Positions 1-7,481 of a stretch of 17,727 bases of DNA are shown piece after piece. The position numbers and the translations under genes were made by a program. The notes beneath the pieces are model-generated. The model ran no database searches and was not told where the DNA came from. It worked only from the letters and a program-made list of their open reading frames with translations. Origin of the DNA: JBDLID01 sp039715055 (GTDB taxonomy: Bacteria > Desulfobacterota > Desulfobulbia > Desulfobulbales > Desulfocapsaceae). The DNA is taken from positions 1 to 17,727 of the forward strand of contig JBDLID010000061.1 in the NCBI GenBank assembly GCA_039715055.1, written 5' to 3'. Each line of letters opens with the position of its first letter. Position 1 is the first letter of the stretch.

Positions 1-312
<312 letters not shown>

Positions 313-503
313 CTTTTTTTGATAAACAAGCTGCTGATTTACTCTACTATTCGATTATCGATTTTTAGTGACTCTTAGCTTGTTGAGCCGAATTTGGCGC
401 AACAAGGTTTAGAGACACTTATCCAGCTCAGCTGGATGAGATATAGGATTAAGGAAAGAGATAAATAATTTCTTTCCCGATCCCAAGAAAGCCGTTTAAT
501 TTT
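313..503 (+). other. 23S-5S internal transcribed spacer with structured element
   Basis: A 191-nt spacer with no tRNA. It contains a long imperfect stem-loop at 368-420: an outer arm AGTG.CTCT pairs with AGAG.CACT, and an inner arm CTTGTTG (379-385) pairs with CAACAAG (400-406). A short inverted repeat follows, ATCCAGCT (421-428) with AGCTGGAT (430-437). Such stems are typical RNase III-type processing structures for pre-rRNA; that role is inferred. A second copy of this whole block lies at 678-747 with compensatory changes in the stem. Confidence 0.7.
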
Positions 504-617
<114 letters not shown>

Positions 618-630
618 TTTTATATATAAA

Positions 631-677
631 CAAAACCGGGGACATGTACTTGTTACGTGTCCCCGGTTTTGTTTTTT
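631..677 (+). terminator. Intrinsic terminator of the rRNA operon (palindrome copy A)
   Basis: A 17-bp near-perfect stem (CAAAACCGGGGACATGT at 631-647 with its complement at 655-671, one G-U pair), a short loop, then a T-rich tract (GTTTTTT) up to 677. It sits 13 nt after the 5S gene, so it very likely ends the rRNA transcript. Its core (638-664) is a 27-nt palindromic unit that recurs, inverted and with one base difference, at 971-997 and 1291-1317. The terminator therefore appears to be built from a dispersed repeat. Confidence 0.88.
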
Positions 678-768
678 AGTATCTCTTACCTTGTTGAGCC
701 GCTTCAGGCGCAACAAGGTCTAGAGATACTTATCCAGCTCAGCTGGATGAGATACAGGATTGAGGAAA
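678..768 (+). repeat. Duplicated 23S-5S spacer segment
   Basis: This stretch repeats the spacer at 368-460 with high identity. It has the same CTTGTTGAGCC and CAACAAGG arms, the same ATCCAGCTCAGCTGGAT inverted repeat (731-747), and the same GGATTxAGGAAA end. The outer stem differs from the first copy but is still paired: G-C became A-T (AGTATCTCT with AGAGATACT), and an A-A mismatch of copy A is a pair here. It leads into the decayed 5S copy B, so spacer and 5S were duplicated together. Confidence 0.85.
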
Positions 769-796
769 TTCTTCCTTCTTCCTTCTTCCTTCTTCC
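769..796 (+). repeat. Heptamer tandem repeat (TTCTTCC x4)
   Basis: Four exact copies of the 7-mer TTCTTCC, followed by a degenerate TTCTCTC. The repeat lies inside the duplicated spacer, where the first spacer copy has unrelated AGAGATAAATAATTTC. It probably arose by slippage in a non-functional copy, and the copy number may vary between strains. Confidence 0.8.
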
Positions 797-834
797 TTCT
801 CTCTTTCCCAATCCCCAGAAAGACATTCAAGTTT

Positions 835-943
835 TTCGCTGGTCACACCAGAGAGGATCCACCCTGCTCATCGCTGAACACGGAAATTAGCTGCGCCGAT
901 GGTACTCATGGGTGACTATGTGGGAGAGTAGGACGGTGCTGGT
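835..943 (+). pseudogene. 5S rRNA pseudogene (copy B)
   Basis: About 109 nt aligning over its length to the intact 5S. Conserved parts are GAGAGGATCCACCC, GAACACGG, GCGCCGATGGTACT and CATGGGTGACTATGTGGGAGAGTAGGACG. It carries deletions (AAGCTCTTTT shortened to AGCT; one base lost in GGTACTGCATGG) and substitutions in the normally invariant loop C region (CTGCTCATCGCT instead of CGTTCCCATTCC). It lies beyond the rRNA terminator, so it is probably not co-transcribed with the operon. The same loop C changes occur in copy C, so B and C share ancestry after divergence from copy A. Confidence 0.85.
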
Positions 944-954
944 TTTATATACAG

Positions 955-1019
955 AAGGCTCAGTTAATATGGGGACACGTAACGAGTACATGTCCCCATA
1001 TTAACTGAGCCTTTTTTTT
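955..1019 (+). terminator. Long hairpin terminator after 5S copy B (palindrome copy B)
   Basis: A 27-bp stem with a single G-U pair. The left arm is 955-981 and the right arm 987-1013, with a 5-nt loop and eight T residues (1012-1019). AAGGCTC and GAGCCTT close the base. The inner 27 nt (971-997) are the reverse complement of the palindrome in the rRNA terminator apart from one base. The structure is a textbook intrinsic terminator on the plus strand. Whether it is ever reached by transcription is unknown, because the 5S upstream is a pseudogene. Confidence 0.8.
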
Positions 1020-1049
1020 GCTCTCCCCTGCCCTTTGCTCCTATTCTGC

Positions 1050-1280
1050 CCGGCAGAGGGGATCCACCCTGCTCATTGCTGAACACGGAAGTTATGGAGC
1101 ACCAGCCGGGTTCTTCTCCGTGACAAATCTCCTTCGTTATCAACTCCCTGCCGCATACTCCTGTATCACAGAGAAGTTCCTGCCTCGCATCTTTGCACTG
1201 AGAATAACCGAGCTATTGCAGCACCGCTTTTTGCGCCGATACTACGGCATAGGTAACTATGTGAGGGAATAGGACGGTGT
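1050..1280 (+). pseudogene. 5S rRNA pseudogene (copy C), interrupted
   Basis: A second decayed 5S. The 5' helix is missing or unrecognisable. From 1053 the sequence GCAGAGGGGATCCACCC, then CTGCTCATTGCT and GAACACGGAAGTTA (to 1094), is 5S-like. The 3' half resumes at about 1227 with CTTTTTGCGCCGATACTACGG and AACTATGTGAGGGAATAGGACGG. Between the halves are about 132 bp of unrelated sequence. It shares the altered loop C with copy B. A hairpin with the repeated palindromic core follows at 1281-1327. Confidence 0.8.
1095..1226. repeat. ~132-bp insertion within 5S pseudogene C, with inverted repeat
   Basis: Sequence absent from 5S copies A and B, placed exactly where copy A has the short AGCT segment. 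It contains an imperfect 15-nt inverted repeat, GGTTCTTCTCCGTGA (1109-1123) with TCACAGAGAAGTTCC (1166-1180), 12 of 15 positions pairing. Its ends share a short AGCACC direct repeat (1098-1103 and 1220-1225). There is no open frame of note and no transposase. It could be a small non-autonomous repeat (MITE/REP-like) or a fragment of another locus. Boundaries are accurate to a few bases. Confidence 0.6.
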
Positions 1281-1327
1281 CAGTTAATCGGGGGACACGT
1301 AACGAGTACATGTCCCCGGATTAACTG
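1281..1327. repeat. Palindromic repeat, third copy (copy C)
   Basis: Arms CAGTTAAT and ATTAACTG flank the 27-nt core at 1291-1317, which is identical to the core at 971-997. The stem is about 21 bp with two imperfect positions. Unlike copies A and B, no T tract follows on either strand, so it would be a poor intrinsic terminator. It lies 2 nt from the stop codon of the convergent lipoprotein gene and may affect its mRNA 3' end. Confidence 0.8.
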
Positions 1328-1329
1328 GG

Positions 1330-3189
1330 CTACTGAAGAACGCTTTCTTTGATTGGGGATGGTGCGGGGTCTGTGCCTGGCAGCGGAGCAAGCAGGTCAG
1401 TCCCTCTCTCTTCAACGGTCTGTCCGTCCGCCATTTCAGACTGACGGATGAGGTTGGGGTCAATGGAATTCATCTCCTGCTCGACCCGCTTGATGTTGCC
1501 GAGCACTTTGTCGGTTATTTCAACGTTGGGGTACTTCACAAGAATATCCATCAATTGCCTTCTTGATTCAATCAACAATTTTTTTCTTGCCGCATCATCA
1601 GAGGTCTTGGTGTAACGCAGGAAGAGGTCAGCGGCCTTGCGACGATCAGTCTTGGCAGCCTCCAGGGAAACCTCACGGATCTTATCCTCAGCCTTGGCCG
1701 AGTATTCGGTGTCGAGCATGGCCATGAAAACTTCCAGGGCTTCATCAAATCTATCCTGGTCCACCATCAACATGCCCTCATTCCACTGGCGCTGCAGCTC
1801 CTGCATTTTTTCTATTTTAACAGTCTCGGTATGAACCGCTTCCGTAAGGGTCAAATCATTTGTTTTCGCTGCAATCAATTGTTGCTTTTCCTTACCGAAA
1901 AGGGCGAGGGATATGGTTTCCAACTTGACCAGACCTTCCTGGAATTTTTTTTCGGCGGCCAATTGATCAACCTCGGCTATAAAGGTCTCAAACCAACGCT
2001 CAACACTGTTCACCACCGTTGACCTGATCAAATCAACATTTGAGGCCACAGGGGAGTAGGGGTACTTTTCCAAAAATTGATCCGCCTGCCAGACGAGCTG
2101 CTCCCCATCTTTTACCGGATCATACCCCAGATAATTTTTAAGCATATCGGAGTACTCGTTCAACTCAGGACCGCTGTTGCCGCTTCGCTCAAGAATTGAA
2201 AGCTGCAGCATGGCCCACTCCTCAACAGCGGACAATTTCTTGTAATCTTTCGAAATCTCCAGGTACTGCTTTTCTGCAAGGCTATACCTTCTGGAGGCGG
2301 TATAAAGATCCGCCAGCACCTTGCGAAGCGACATGATATCAGTCGGCTGCTGATTGGAGGTCGACATCCAGTCAACAATTCCCTGGTAGACCTTTGCCGC
2401 TTCCGCATTCTGATGGAGCTGCATCAGAGCATTGCCATATAGTATACGAGTACGCAAATGGACCCTGTCTACCTGTTGTGATGGGATCTGGTGCCAGACC
2501 TGGATCACATTTTCATACTCCTTATTGGAAGAGTAGCGCTCAATCAACGTTTCCAGCTGGGCAAGATCCGCCTTTTCTTCACGTTTAATCCAGCCGACAG
2601 TCTTGTCATCTTTTGGAGCCAGTAACCGGTCGCAACTGCCCTCAAGAAAAGTGATATCTCGTTGTTGAAGTGCAAGGATCTCCTTGCGACTAATTCCGCT
2701 CCTGGTTCCGCTCTCAATAAACTCCTCCTGGAACAGTTCAGCCCGGAGATGATTATAGCCGTTTAGAACCTTCTGCAAATCCCTGAAACAGCGGACCATC
2801 TCTTCCGAATCACGTTCACCCAGCTCACTGACCACCGCTTTGTCATCCAGCTCTTTCCAACGCTCAAGCTTTCGCCCATACTCGAAGATCCGGTCATTAA
2901 CATATTCCATGGAGGGGAGCTCACACACCTGCGGGGCTTCCTTTTCCTCCACTCCGGCATTGTACTGACCGAGATCAAGCGGGCGGGGCTCCTCTCTTGC
3001 AGGGGCTGTTGTCTGAGGGTAGCCGGATGTAGCTTTGCCTGCCTGATCAGCTGCAACAGGTTGCTTAGGTCGCGCGTTTGACGCAGCGGGACCACCGATC
3101 CGCTTTTTGTCATAGGCGCATCCGTTCAGGAAAAGGAAGATCATAAGGGAGAGGAGAAGATAGACAAATCGTTTCATGAGCTTTTTCAC
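1330..3189 (-). CDS. Large TPR-like outer-membrane lipoprotein (function unknown)
   Basis: 619 aa. The N-terminus is a lipoprotein signal peptide: KK/KR, a hydrophobic stretch at residues 8-22 and lipobox LNGC with Cys24. A Pro/Ala-rich linker follows (~30-75). The rest is helical and charged, with TPR-like helix pairs around 208-330 (for example YENVIQVWHQI, NAEAAKVYQGIV, RYSLAEKQYLEI) and again near 460-500 (DRFDEALEVFMAML). The start is GTG (GTGAAAAAGCTCATG); the ATG four codons on is equally possible, and neither has a clear Shine-Dalgarno. It lies 529 nt downstream of the class A PBP on the same strand. By size, TPR content and position it resembles LpoA, the PBP1A activator, but homology is not visible by eye. 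No specific function is assigned. Confidence 0.85.
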   Translation of the reverse strand: MKKLMKRFVYLLLSLMIFLFLNGCAYDKKRIGGPAASNARPKQPVAADQAGKATSGYPQTTAPAREEPRPLDLGQYNAGVEEKEAPQVCELPSMEYVNDRIFEYGRKLERWKELDDKAVVSELGERDSEEMVRCFRDLQKVLNGYNHLRAELFQEEFIESGTRSGISRKEILALQQRDITFLEGSCDRLLAPKDDKTVGWIKREEKADLAQLETLIERYSSNKEYENVIQVWHQIPSQQVDRVHLRTRILYGNALMQLHQNAEAAKVYQGIVDWMSTSNQQPTDIMSLRKVLADLYTASRRYSLAEKQYLEISKDYKKLSAVEEWAMLQLSILERSGNSGPELNEYSDMLKNYLGYDPVKDGEQLVWQADQFLEKYPYSPVASNVDLIRSTVVNSVERWFETFIAEVDQLAAEKKFQEGLVKLETISLALFGKEKQQLIAAKTNDLTLTEAVHTETVKIEKMQELQRQWNEGMLMVDQDRFDEALEVFMAMLDTEYSAKAEDKIREVSLEAAKTDRRKAADLFLRYTKTSDDAARKKLLIESRRQLMDILVKYPNVEITDKVLGNIKRVEQEMNSIDPNLIRQSEMADGQTVEERGTDLLAPLPGTDPAPSPIKESVLQ

Positions 3190-3278
3190 ATGGAGATGAA
3201 ATCAGGAATTGTAGAGCCGGGTCAGTTTACTATCGGCCCATCCTCGATCGCAGTTTAGTACCTTGCTGCTAAAAAACT

Positions 3279-3308
3279 GTAATAAAAAACAAGAAAGGAT
3301 GTAGTCAA
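3279..3308 (-). promoter_or_regulatory. Candidate sigma-70 promoter for the lipoprotein gene
   Basis: Minus strand: -35 TTGACT (complement of 3303-3308), an 18-nt spacer, and -10 TATTAC (complement of 3279-3284). It would give a leader of roughly 80 nt before the GTG start. The -10 match is only 4 of 6, so the call is tentative. Confidence 0.35.
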
Positions 3309-3309
3309 T

Positions 3310-3348
3310 ATTAAAAATCAAAAAATTACAAGTACCCACAAGGTACTT
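3310..3348 (-). terminator. Weak candidate terminator after the PBP gene
   Basis: Read on the minus strand, AAGTACC (complement of 3342-3348) pairs with GGTACTT (complement of 3330-3336) in a perfect 7-bp stem with a 5-nt loop, followed by GTAATTTTTTGATTTTT. It is about 370 nt after the PBP stop and just upstream of the candidate lipoprotein promoter. The stem is short and AT-rich, so efficiency is doubtful. Confidence 0.35.
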
Positions 3349-3471
3349 ATCAGGCTCTGCGTGATTAGAACGTTTAATACAATGATTTTAACAGGAGACA
3401 CCAGACAACCTCAGGGGAACACTCTTGCTTCACCACCAAAGATCCCTCTTGCGTCTCCGCATTGGTCCTCT

Positions 3472-3501
3472 ATATTAGCCGTGAAAAGACCAATTTGTCA
3501 A
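3472..3501 (-). promoter_or_regulatory. Candidate sigma-70 promoter (minus strand)
   Basis: A perfect -35 TTGACA (complement of 3496-3501), an 18-nt spacer and -10 TAATAT (complement of 3472-3477). A transcript from here would run toward the lipoprotein gene with a ~290-nt leader and would have to pass the weak hairpin at 3330-3348. Confidence 0.35.
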
Positions 3502-3718
3502 ACAGTTGCCAGCCATTTACCCGGATTTCCCATCAAGATCATTATAAGAAGCAGGAACGTGTTGTAAGGCCGAAACATGCACCGAAATCAAGTTGGAGAC
3601 ATACTGATTGTAACTCAAGAATGGATTTCAGACATAACGAAGGAACTGCAGTGGTTATCTGTTTCGTATTCGATTTTGATAAGGAATGCGGTAAAGGATG
3701 GGAGTACGATGTCGACTA

Positions 3719-6700
3719 TCAGAGGTCTTTTTCGGCCAAATGATCGCTACTACCCCAAAACGGTGCAAATCGTCGTTTAGGCGAGAAGGTACCGTCCGAA
3801 CGAACCGTACCAAAAGTCATGATTGAGGGTTGGTATCGACTCTTCTCATCAACTGTTTCAATGGGAGAAATCGTCCGGCCGCCAAGGGGGGCCGAAACCT
3901 TCAGGTTGGTCTGGCCAAGTGACTGGCGTCGAAGAGTCAGCCCGTAGAAGGAGAGGTCAACCGGATCCAGTTTCTGCCTGTAGCCCTCCATGTCAAGCAC
4001 TCCTTCAACCAGCGAGCACCAGGTTGGAAGTGCCCCGCCAGATCCGGTAATTCTGGTGGCTTTATGCCTCATCGGTTTATTGTCGTCATATCCGACATAG
4101 ACACCGACACTTGTCCCGCCTTTGATGATCATTCCATCGCCGCGTGGCGCCAGTCCAGGCAGATAGCCGAAAAAAGAGGCGTTGGTATAACGGTTTGCGG
4201 TTCCGGTCTTCCCCAGCAGGGGAATGGAAAAATCGAGTCCGGCCAGTTCGCTGCCTTTAACCTCTTCTGATTCGGAAGTCCCCAGGCGAACATTTTTATC
4301 AGCATAGCGGCCGGTACCGAACTTAACCACGTTTTCAAGCACATGGCCAAGCTGCATGCGGGTCTCGGCGTCAACCAGGGAGTTGATTCTTCTTTTAGGT
4401 GTGTAGAGAACAGTACCGTCTTCCGATTCAATCCGATCGATGATGCACAGAAGATCCTGGTTTTGCCGATCGTCTCCACTCAAATCCACCTGTCCGGTCA
4501 CCAATGTCTGGTACAGCCGGGTGGTCTCAAGAAGTGAGACCACATTTGAGCCCAGTGGAAATGACAGCACCGGTTCCAGGCGGCTCCTGATTCCGGCCTC
4601 TTTACCAAACTCAATCAGATAATTAAGCCCTGCCATGACTCGAAAGTCCCTCACGGAGGAAAGCACCTCCATGGAGTATGGCGGAAGGCACTCCAGCCGT
4701 TGCAGCTCGCGGTCAACCTGGCTGGCAACCAACTGCACAGCTCCGTTTGTAACCAGTGAATTCAGCCGTACGTCCGCCCAGAATTTTTTCTGTTCATCCG
4801 GGTGGATACGAAATAAAAATTCCTGCAGCTTGGCACGGTCGACCCTCTCCAGGTTTTCCACGGAGTGGCGATTATCGACAAAGCTGTACCATTGGTTAAC
4901 CGGGTCCCAGTACAAATCGGCATTCCGCCCCTGGATATTGCTCCCTGCAGGTCCAAAGACCTTCCAGGGATCACCAAAATCCGACTGAAAAAGCTGAAAT
5001 TCGACTTGCAGGGCAACCAGTGAGATATATGTGTTTTTAAGCAGTTTTTTTCGCAGCCAGAGTTCCCTGACCTGTGAGTCGCTCAACCCTTTCTTGCGCA
5101 GTTCCAGGTTAATTTCCTCTTTGAATTTATCAAAATCCTGGCCGTAGTGTAATCCGCTGAAAAAATCGTACTCCTCCAATCGATTATCAAACATGAAATC
5201 AGTCCGGAGATTTCGAATTGCGGAATCATAAGCAGCTTCCTTAAGCTTCTTTCGATTAATGACTATTCCGTAACGATCCCTTATCCTCGCCCTGAATGTT
5301 CGATACGGTTCCTCCTCTCCGTCAACAAACTGAGGAGAAAGGCGCAGCCTCTTGCAAAGATCGAGGAATTTCTGGGAATCGAGGTGGTCAAGGAGGTGGT
5401 AAAGAAGCCATACCGATGCAAGATTTTCCGAACGCACACCGGCCCAGCTCATGGAGACCTTTTTGTTTTCGTTGCGGTGATCCGGCCTGGGAAAATATGG
5501 CTGGCCCTGGAAGACAAACACATCTCTCTCGTTACGCAGCAGCTCTTCACTTCCCCAGCCAAGCTGCAGAGCGGCACTGTAAAGAAAGGGCTTGAAGGCC
5601 GACCCCATGGTGCGTTTGGCATAGACGGCACGATTGAAAAAGCGGTTTTCCACTCCACCGGCCATGGCCCGGATCAGACCGTCTTTAAGGACAAGGGCAC
5701 CGCCTTTAATGAGTGGAAAACGTTGAAGTTCAAGCTCCACCAGCCCATTATCACTGATCTCATTGACGCTGACCCATACTTTGTCGCCAACTGCCATTTC
5801 TTTGAGAAACAGACCTTTATCTTTCGCCGCAACCTTTGCCCAGCGGTTCTTTTTCCATTTCACCCAGGACGTCAATAGACGCTCGATGCCTTTATCAGTA
5901 ATGATAGCGGCTGGCCGCTTCGGGCCGAAGAAAACATGGATCTGCAGCGGACTGTCTTTGCTGCCGCCTTCAATGGCTATGATTTTGCCAAAAAGAAATG
6001 CGTTCTTTTCAATTTTCCGATCACCTTTGTATGCGACAGCCTCCAGCTCATCCTGGACCTCCTGCCTCACGTATCCCCGCAGGAGTACATCCAGCCTGGA
6101 TAATTCACGACGCAGCGAAAAAAGTGTCTTCTTCTGAAGCCGCTCATCAACTGTGGTGATTACTTTAAGCCCGGCTGTAGCCACATTCTCGATGCCCCGG
6201 GCCTTCAAGGCATCACTCACCTCCCGGGTGGAGACGGCGTCACGTACCATCTCCATGACATAATCAAGGGCAAAACCCATGGTGCCCTTGTTGAATTTCA
6301 CCTCTTCAGCAATGGCTTCACTATATTGAACCTCAGTGATCATCCCCTGTTGACGCATCTTGTCAAGGACATAGCCGACACGGGTTGCCGCCCGCTTGCG
6401 GGCAGTTTCATCACCCTCTTTACTGGACTTGATAAAGGGATTGTAATAGTTTGGCCGCTTAACGGAGCCGGCGATAAATGCACATTCAAGAAGATTCAGC
6501 TGCTCAACGGATTTGTTGAAGTAATAGCGGGCCGCAACACCGAGTCCGTGCCCGTTGCCGCTGACATAAAACTGATTGGCGTAAAACTCAAAAATCTTTT
6601 CCTTGGGATAACGGTATTCCAGGCGCAGGGCAAAGAGCAGCTCCTTCAGTTTCGCCTGGTATGATCTCGCATTTCTTTTGAAGAGATTTTTGGCGGTCTG

Positions 6701-7078
6701 CTGGGTCAGGGTGGATCCCCCCTGAACCACCCTGCCGGCCTGGTAATTTTTCATCGCGGCCCGGATAATACCCTGGACATCAAAACCGAAGTGACTGAAA
6801 AAACGGCTATCCTCGGAGGCCACCAGGGCATTGACAAAATTTTCAGGGATCTGTTCAAAGCTGACATACTGCCGGTGGGCCTGGTCAAAAAAAACGCCCA
6901 GCCGTGTCTGGCCGTCCCGATAGAAAACCGGGCTCTCCTGACCAAGAATTTTTTTGATATTTTCCGAATCGATCTCAGAACCGGGGTTGACCGCCACCAG
7001 CCAGTACAGGCCGCCGGCCCCTGCTGACGCAACCAAAACCCCAACAACAAGAAGGAAAACAAATAACTTTTTCAGCAT
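3719..7078 (-). CDS. Class A penicillin-binding protein (bifunctional, PBP1A-like) with long internal insertion
   Basis: 1119 aa, against roughly 750-900 for typical family members. It polymerises lipid II glycans (GT51 domain) and crosslinks stem peptides (transpeptidase domain) on the periplasmic face of the inner membrane. Visible features: one N-terminal membrane anchor (residues 4-28); GT51 motifs EDSRFFSHFGFD (Glu89 catalytic) and GGSTLTQQ (120-127); an OB-like linker (~310-455); transpeptidase SxxK at GSAFKP (Ser493, Lys496), SEN at 550-552 and KTGT at 957-960. All key residues are present. SxN and KTG are ~400 residues apart, about twice the usual spacing, owing to a charged helical stretch (~575-790). 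ATG start without an obvious Shine-Dalgarno. It is divergent from the MltD gene, and a TPR lipoprotein lies downstream. Confidence 0.95.
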   Translation of the reverse strand: MLKKLFVFLLVVGVLVASAGAGGLYWLVAVNPGSEIDSENIKKILGQESPVFYRDGQTRLGVFFDQAHRQYVSFEQIPENFVNALVASEDSRFFSHFGFDVQGIIRAAMKNYQAGRVVQGGSTLTQQTAKNLFKRNARSYQAKLKELLFALRLEYRYPKEKIFEFYANQFYVSGNGHGLGVAARYYFNKSVEQLNLLECAFIAGSVKRPNYYNPFIKSSKEGDETARKRAATRVGYVLDKMRQQGMITEVQYSEAIAEEVKFNKGTMGFALDYVMEMVRDAVSTREVSDALKARGIENVATAGLKVITTVDERLQKKTLFSLRRELSRLDVLLRGYVRQEVQDELEAVAYKGDRKIEKNAFLFGKIIAIEGGSKDSPLQIHVFFGPKRPAAIITDKGIERLLTSWVKWKKNRWAKVAAKDKGLFLKEMAVGDKVWVSVNEISDNGLVELELQRFPLIKGGALVLKDGLIRAMAGGVENRFFNRAVYAKRTMGSAFKPFLYSAALQLGWGSEELLRNERDVFVFQGQPYFPRPDHRNENKKVSMSWAGVRSENLASVWLLYHLLDHLDSQKFLDLCKRLRLSPQFVDGEEEPYRTFRARIRDRYGIVINRKKLKEAAYDSAIRNLRTDFMFDNRLEEYDFFSGLHYGQDFDKFKEEINLELRKKGLSDSQVRELWLRKKLLKNTYISLVALQVEFQLFQSDFGDPWKVFGPAGSNIQGRNADLYWDPVNQWYSFVDNRHSVENLERVDRAKLQEFLFRIHPDEQKKFWADVRLNSLVTNGAVQLVASQVDRELQRLECLPPYSMEVLSSVRDFRVMAGLNYLIEFGKEAGIRSRLEPVLSFPLGSNVVSLLETTRLYQTLVTGQVDLSGDDRQNQDLLCIIDRIESEDGTVLYTPKRRINSLVDAETRMQLGHVLENVVKFGTGRYADKNVRLGTSESEEVKGSELAGLDFSIPLLGKTGTANRYTNASFFGYLPGLAPRGDGMIIKGGTSVGVYVGYDDNKPMRHKATRITGSGGALPTWCSLVEGVLDMEGYRQKLDPVDLSFYGLTLRRQSLGQTNLKVSAPLGGRTISPIETVDEKSRYQPSIMTFGTVRSDGTFSPKRRFAPFWGSSDHLAEKDL

Positions 7079-7481
7079 TTTACACTACAGTTGGTCTAAA
7101 ATGATCCGGAAACAGGCCACTGCCTCACCTGCTCAAGCAACCGCCAATGGCTGTTAATCGCTTAAAGTTTCAACATTTTTATTGCAAATCAAGCCTTCAT
7201 AGGGTTTATAATAGCCACAAGAAAAAATGGTCTTTCCCGGCGTGGAAGGCCTGAAGTTCCTCCGGTTAACACTAAAGAAAGCTTTCACTGGTACCGAAGA
7301 GACGTTTCTAATACGAAGATATGACTTGCAAATGAAAATCAATGCTGCCTGACAGACAACTCTACTTTGTCTGCAGTCAGAGTCAATACTGTTTTAAGAA
7401 CCATTTTGATTTCAATTCCCGTTCCACGAACTTAGCCACTTACAACAGGCGTATATTGCTGGAAAAACAAACAGAATCGAT
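7079..7481. other. Divergent intergenic region between PBP and mltD
   Basis: 403 nt between two divergently transcribed cell-wall genes. No convincing gene; a 62-codon minus-strand frame (7154-7342) has no ribosome binding site or recognisable product. A small perfect 7-bp hairpin lies at 7353-7373 (CAGACAA with TTGTCTG). A TATATT -10-like hexamer at 7452-7457 is placed suitably for mltD but lacks a good -35. Promoters for both genes must lie here, but none can be assigned with confidence. Confidence 0.5.

Larger units (their letters stand above)
3190..3718. other. Intergenic region between PBP and lipoprotein genes
   Basis: 529 nt of AT-rich DNA. Short open frames exist on the plus strand (3361-3567, 3462-3743, 3577-3780), but they lack ribosome binding sites and recognisable composition, and overlap each other in different frames, so no gene is called. 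What can be pointed to is two candidate minus-strand sigma-70 promoters (3472-3501 and 3279-3308) and a small hairpin followed by a T-rich tract on the minus strand (3310-3348). Confidence 0.6.

Noticed and set aside
313..503. tRNA gene in the rRNA spacer
   Set aside because: No acceptor/anticodon/T-arm arrangement or GTTCRANYC motif; the inverted repeats there form simple long stems.
657..890. 77-codon open frame on the plus strand
   Set aside because: It begins inside the rRNA terminator and runs through the spacer duplicate and 5S pseudogene B. There is no ribosome binding site, and the sequence is explained by rRNA-derived repeats.
1018..1272. 84-codon open frame on the plus strand
   Set aside because: It lies across 5S pseudogene C and its insertion, with no sensible protein features.
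3361..3780. Three overlapping small plus-strand frames between the PBP and lipoprotein genes
   Set aside because: No Shine-Dalgarno, different frames overlapping one another, no domain-like composition; one runs into the 3' end of the PBP gene.
7154..7342. 62-codon minus-strand frame upstream of the PBP gene
   Set aside because: No ribosome binding site and no recognisable sequence; most likely chance in promoter DNA.
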